Shown: positions 13,138 to 15,408 of the stretch, piece by piece
Layout: the number at the start of each line of letters is the position of its first letter
Position numbering within the stretch: position 1 is the stretch's first letter
Program-made: the position numbers and the translations under genes
The notes under the pieces: model-generated
Database searches by the model: none
What the model was told of the DNA's origin: nothing
What the model saw: the letters and a program-made list of their open reading frames with translations, nothing else
Assembly: GCA_029268085.1 (NCBI GenBank)
Contig: JAJUHD010000041.1
Coordinates: 1-15,408, forward strand
Reading direction: 5' to 3'
DNA from: Bacillota bacterium
GTDB taxonomy: Bacteria > Bacillota > Clostridia > Oscillospirales > Oscillospiraceae
DNA: 15,408 nucleotides

Positions 13138-14082
13138 TTAAAGACGCCCCAGCGAACGAATCACGGCGATAAGACCCTTGGTCAAATTTTCGCCGGACGC
13201 CTTAATGTCCTCTTCGCTCCAAGTTTGGAAACCCTCGCCGCTCTTGAAACCGAGCTTTCCGTTTTCCATAAGCTCGGTGAGCATTTTGGATGGTTCGGTG
13301 GAGTTTTCAATATGGGGGAAAAGATATTTGTGAATGGAATAAGTGAGGTCTGTTCCGCCTCGGTCAATGACCTCCATTGGGCCAGAGACGCCGAGACGCA
13401 TACCGAAACCGTACTTAATGGCATTGTCCACATCGGCCGCATCTGCAATACCGTTTTCAACTATGGAGATAGCCTCGCGGAACAGCGCGTGCTGCATACG
13501 GTTTGCAAGAAAGCCGGGGACGTCTTTTTTGACGATTACGGGCATTTTATTTGCCGCGCGCAGAAGGCTGCACATCTCGTCTATGACGGCAGGGGCGGCA
13601 TACTTTGTGTTAATGACTTCCACCAAAGGAATAAGATATGCCGGATTCCAGAAATGTGTGCCGATGATACGCTCCCTATGCACCGACTTCTCGGCGATCT
13701 CCGTCACGCTGATGGCAGATGTGTTCGTGGCAAGAATCGTTGTTTCAGGGCAAAGGGCGTCCAACTCCTGAAAGTAATTCTGCTTGACCGTCAGGTTTTC
13801 TACTATGCATTCAATTATTACGTCCGCAAAGGAGGCGGCCTCCTCAAGGCTTTCTGTAAAACGGACGCGGGAGATAATAGGGGCGATATCGCTCTGTTTG
13901 ATGACTCCCTCGCTGACAAGTATGTTCAGGTTGGAGGTCATGGTTTCTACAGGGCGGCTTCTTACCTTGTCGTCATAGACGTAAATCAGCATGACCTCAT
14001 GCCCGGCAGTGGCAAACATCTGTGCAATGCCGACACCCATGGTTCCCGCACCCAATATAGCTATGTTTTTAAATTCAGGCAT
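13138..14082 (-). CDS. 3-hydroxyacyl-CoA-dehydrogenase-family enzyme, probably acting on a 3-hydroxy acid
   Basis: 314-residue NAD-dependent dehydrogenase. The Rossmann motif GAGTMGVGIA is at residues 11-20, NTSAISVTEIA near 120-130, the catalytic His in GTHFWNPA (H143) and its Glu partner in LVEV (E155). The active-site segment NPAYLIPLVEV resembles L-carnitine dehydrogenase and lambda-crystallin/gulonate dehydrogenase, which use free 3-hydroxy acids, more than the FFNPxPVM form of butyrate-pathway Hbd. Together with the BKACE this suggests it makes a free beta-keto acid for cleavage. No crotonase is present to supply a 3-hydroxyacyl-CoA. The start has a GGAGA ribosome site about 11 bases upstream; the cyclase ends 21 bases before. 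Family certain, substrate inferred. Confidence 0.88.
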   Translation of the reverse strand: MPEFKNIAILGAGTMGVGIAQMFATAGHEVMLIYVYDDKVRSRPVETMTSNLNILVSEGVIKQSDIAPIISRVRFTESLEEAASFADVIIECIVENLTVKQNYFQELDALCPETTILATNTSAISVTEIAEKSVHRERIIGTHFWNPAYLIPLVEVINTKYAAPAVIDEMCSLLRAANKMPVIVKKDVPGFLANRMQHALFREAISIVENGIADAADVDNAIKYGFGMRLGVSGPMEVIDRGGTDLTYSIHKYLFPHIENSTEPSKMLTELMENGKLGFKSGEGFQTWSEEDIKASGENLTKGLIAVIRSLGRL

Positions 14083-14103
14083 AAATGTTTTCTTCTCCGC
14101 CTG

Positions 14104-14922
14104 TTAATATACGCCGTAGGGATATACGCGATCAGGCACGTCCTTATTGATCTTATCCTCGTCAATCATGGCCACCGCGCGGACAATGGTGCCGTCGCCC
14201 ATGTACCAGCGCAAAGGAAATGCACAAAAAGTGAAGCGCTGCCCCTTGACCTTTTCGATGTCGCCGCCCAGGTTCTCAATGCCCATTACGTTGTTGCTAA
14301 GCAGTATTTCATGCACCGGCTCCCACTCGGGGAAGTCCTCCAGAGGAGAGTGGCCGAACTCCTTGATGTACTGCTCCACGATGCGCGGGACATAGGGACC
14401 GGGGCCATGCTCGGCGGCGTAAGTGTAAAGAATGTGATCCAGGGCCTGAAGGTCGAAGCCGACGCCCTTTACCTTATGGTCCACCAGCCAGTGGGCACCC
14501 TGGATTGACATACCGGGGCTGTACGCAAAGTAGTCATCGTTCTCACCCCAGCGCTTGTTCATACCGGTACATATAAGAACCCAATCTCCCTCGCGGATTC
14601 CGCCTTCCACCTTGGCGGCGGCTTGCTCAATATCCTCTACGGTAATTAATTCCCAATGCTTCTTGGGAATGTCCAGGCAGACTGCGTCACCGTAGTAGTT
14701 CTCCAGGGGCAGCTCGTGGGTAAAGGCACCCTCTGGAATAACGTGGGAGGGTGAATCAGCGTGGGTAGAGTTGTGCATGTGGAAATCGTTGAAGGTCTGC
14801 AGCAGGCGGTAATGCATGGGCATATGCTGCACGCGGTCGATGTGAAAGTCGCCATTCGAGGGCCACAGGGGATTGCCCCGGCCAAAGGGATGTGACAGGT
14901 CAACTAATTTCATCTTACCCAT
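14104..14922 (-). CDS. Cyclase-family metal-dependent hydrolase (kynurenine-formamidase fold)
   Basis: 272-residue member of the putative cyclase family (PF04199), which includes kynurenine formamidase, isatin hydrolase and, as I recall, dihydrophloroglucinol cyclohydrolase. The metal motif is at residues 50-60, HNSTHADSPSH, that is HxxxHxDxxxH, where the common form has GT in place of ST. LVDLSHPFGRGNPLWP at the N-terminus is also typical. The ATG at 14922 follows AAAGGAG by nine bases. It comes right before the 3-hydroxyacid dehydrogenase and BKACE, so hydrolytic ring opening of a cyclic diketone, lactone or similar compound is the likely role, giving a 3-hydroxy acid. Kynurenine formamidase itself is unlikely, since no other tryptophan genes are here. 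Confidence 0.88.
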   Translation of the reverse strand: MGKMKLVDLSHPFGRGNPLWPSNGDFHIDRVQHMPMHYRLLQTFNDFHMHNSTHADSPSHVIPEGAFTHELPLENYYGDAVCLDIPKKHWELITVEDIEQAAAKVEGGIREGDWVLICTGMNKRWGENDDYFAYSPGMSIQGAHWLVDHKVKGVGFDLQALDHILYTYAAEHGPGPYVPRIVEQYIKEFGHSPLEDFPEWEPVHEILLSNNVMGIENLGGDIEKVKGQRFTFCAFPLRWYMGDGTIVRAVAMIDEDKINKDVPDRVYPYGVY

Positions 14923-14994
14923 AATAAAAATCTCCTTTGAAATAAAAAAATTATTGTTAAAGACAGTACATTGCCTTAAAAACAGCGCGATAAT

Positions 14995-15408
14995 TCAGAA
15001 CGCTTTTTTGAGTATGCCCAGAATATCCTCTTTGGTTATAGGCTTACGGGGATTAAACATAAGAGCGCTTTCTTTTACGGCATCGGCGGCGATAGCGTCC
15101 AAATCTGTCTCTGAGATGCCATAATCGCGGACTGTTTTAATACCCACACGGCGGACAAGCCCGAGAACCGCTTCGCAGGTCTTGCGCGCGCCGACCTGTG
15201 CGGATTCATAGGAAGAGCAGCAACCCATGGCCTCACCAAGTTCCTTGTATTTTTCTGGATAGACCTCGGCATTGTACGCCATTACATAGGGCAGCACCAG
15301 AGCGTTTGCAACGCCGTGGGGCAGGCCGTGACGCGCGCTGAGCGTATGTGCGATGCCATGAACAAGTCCGAGATCGGCGTTATTGAAGGCAAACCCAACG
15401 ATTATACA
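14995..15408 (-). CDS. Iron-containing alcohol dehydrogenase, C-terminal part
   Basis: Group III (Fe-dependent) alcohol dehydrogenase, NAD(P)-linked oxidation or reduction of an alcohol/aldehyde. Only the last 137 residues are in the window; the frame is open to the edge, so about two thirds of the gene lies to the right. The signature GLVHGIAHTLSARHGLPHG followed by NALVLP contains the His ligands of the iron site. It ends 72 bases before the cyclase start; that gap is AT-rich with no clear terminator or promoter. The family includes 4-hydroxybutyrate dehydrogenase, which would fit the nearby AbfD, as well as 1,3-propanediol and butanol dehydrogenases; the visible part cannot separate these. 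Confidence 0.92.
   Translation of the reverse strand, partial: CIIVGFAFNNADLGLVHGIAHTLSARHGLPHGVANALVLPYVMAYNAEVYPEKYKELGEAMGCCSSYESAQVGARKTCEAVLGLVRRVGIKTVRDYGISETDLDAIAADAVKESALMFNPRKPITKEDILGILKKAF

Noticed and set aside
13225..14508. 427-codon plus-strand open frame opposite the dehydrogenase and cyclase genes
   Set aside because: It lies antisense to two clear family members, spans both of them and their gap, has no recognisable domain and no ribosome site; it reflects GC-biased codon use of the real genes.
14104..14922. Cyclase gene as a recent horizontal import
   Set aside because: Three hand-counted lines gave 53-60% GC against 50% elsewhere, but the neighbouring dehydrogenase is also raised (52-58%), so the difference is too small to claim.

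Overview
The window looks like the chromosome of an anaerobic, low-to-mid GC Firmicute, most likely class Clostridia (by-hand counts on two 60-base lines gave about 50% GC). Reasons: strong Shine-Dalgarno sequences before most genes, a consensus sigma-A promoter, CCA-encoding tRNA genes, a transketolase split into two genes, a 4-hydroxybutyryl-CoA dehydratase close to the clostridial enzyme, and larBCE. I cannot name the species. No mobile element, CRISPR array or prophage gene is visible.

Layout. (1) 1-2570, plus strand: the 3' part of a D-2-hydroxyacid dehydrogenase gene, then the two transketolase halves, overlapping by one base and ending at a clear intrinsic terminator. (2) 2610-2967, plus strand: a textbook promoter driving tRNA-Met(CAT), tRNA-Glu(TTC) and tRNA-Val(CAC), with look-alike GGGAGC/GCTCCC hairpins in the spacers. 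(3) 2971-3105: a convergent intergenic stretch with two hairpins; the one carrying a U-tract serves the minus strand. (4) 3106-15408: everything is on the minus strand, transcribed right to left: iron-containing alcohol dehydrogenase (partial), cyclase-family hydrolase, 3-hydroxyacyl-CoA-dehydrogenase-family enzyme, DUF362 Fe-S-type protein, a 91-residue protein with an internal repeat, thiolase, BKACE (DUF849) enzyme, 4-hydroxybutyryl-CoA dehydratase, NifU-domain protein, a structured 210-base gap with a terminator-like hairpin, CoA-transferase A and B, then larB, larC and larE.

How it fits together (inference). Cyclase-type hydrolase, 3-hydroxyacid dehydrogenase, BKACE, 3-oxoacid CoA-transferase and thiolase are the lower-pathway enzyme families of anaerobic phloroglucinol breakdown as I recall it from clostridia: ring opening of dihydrophloroglucinol, oxidation to 3,5-dioxohexanoate, acetyl-CoA-dependent cleavage to acetoacetate and acetoacetyl-CoA, CoA transfer, thiolysis to acetyl-CoA. 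The reductase for the first step is not in the window. This makes a cyclic 1,3-diketone, or another beta-keto-acid precursor, a reasonable substrate hypothesis. The 4-hydroxybutyryl-CoA dehydratase, NifU protein, DUF362 protein and repeat protein do not belong to that scheme and are the parts most likely to hide something new. The larBCE genes make the nickel-pincer nucleotide cofactor of LarA-type racemases and epimerases, but no larA lies in the window.
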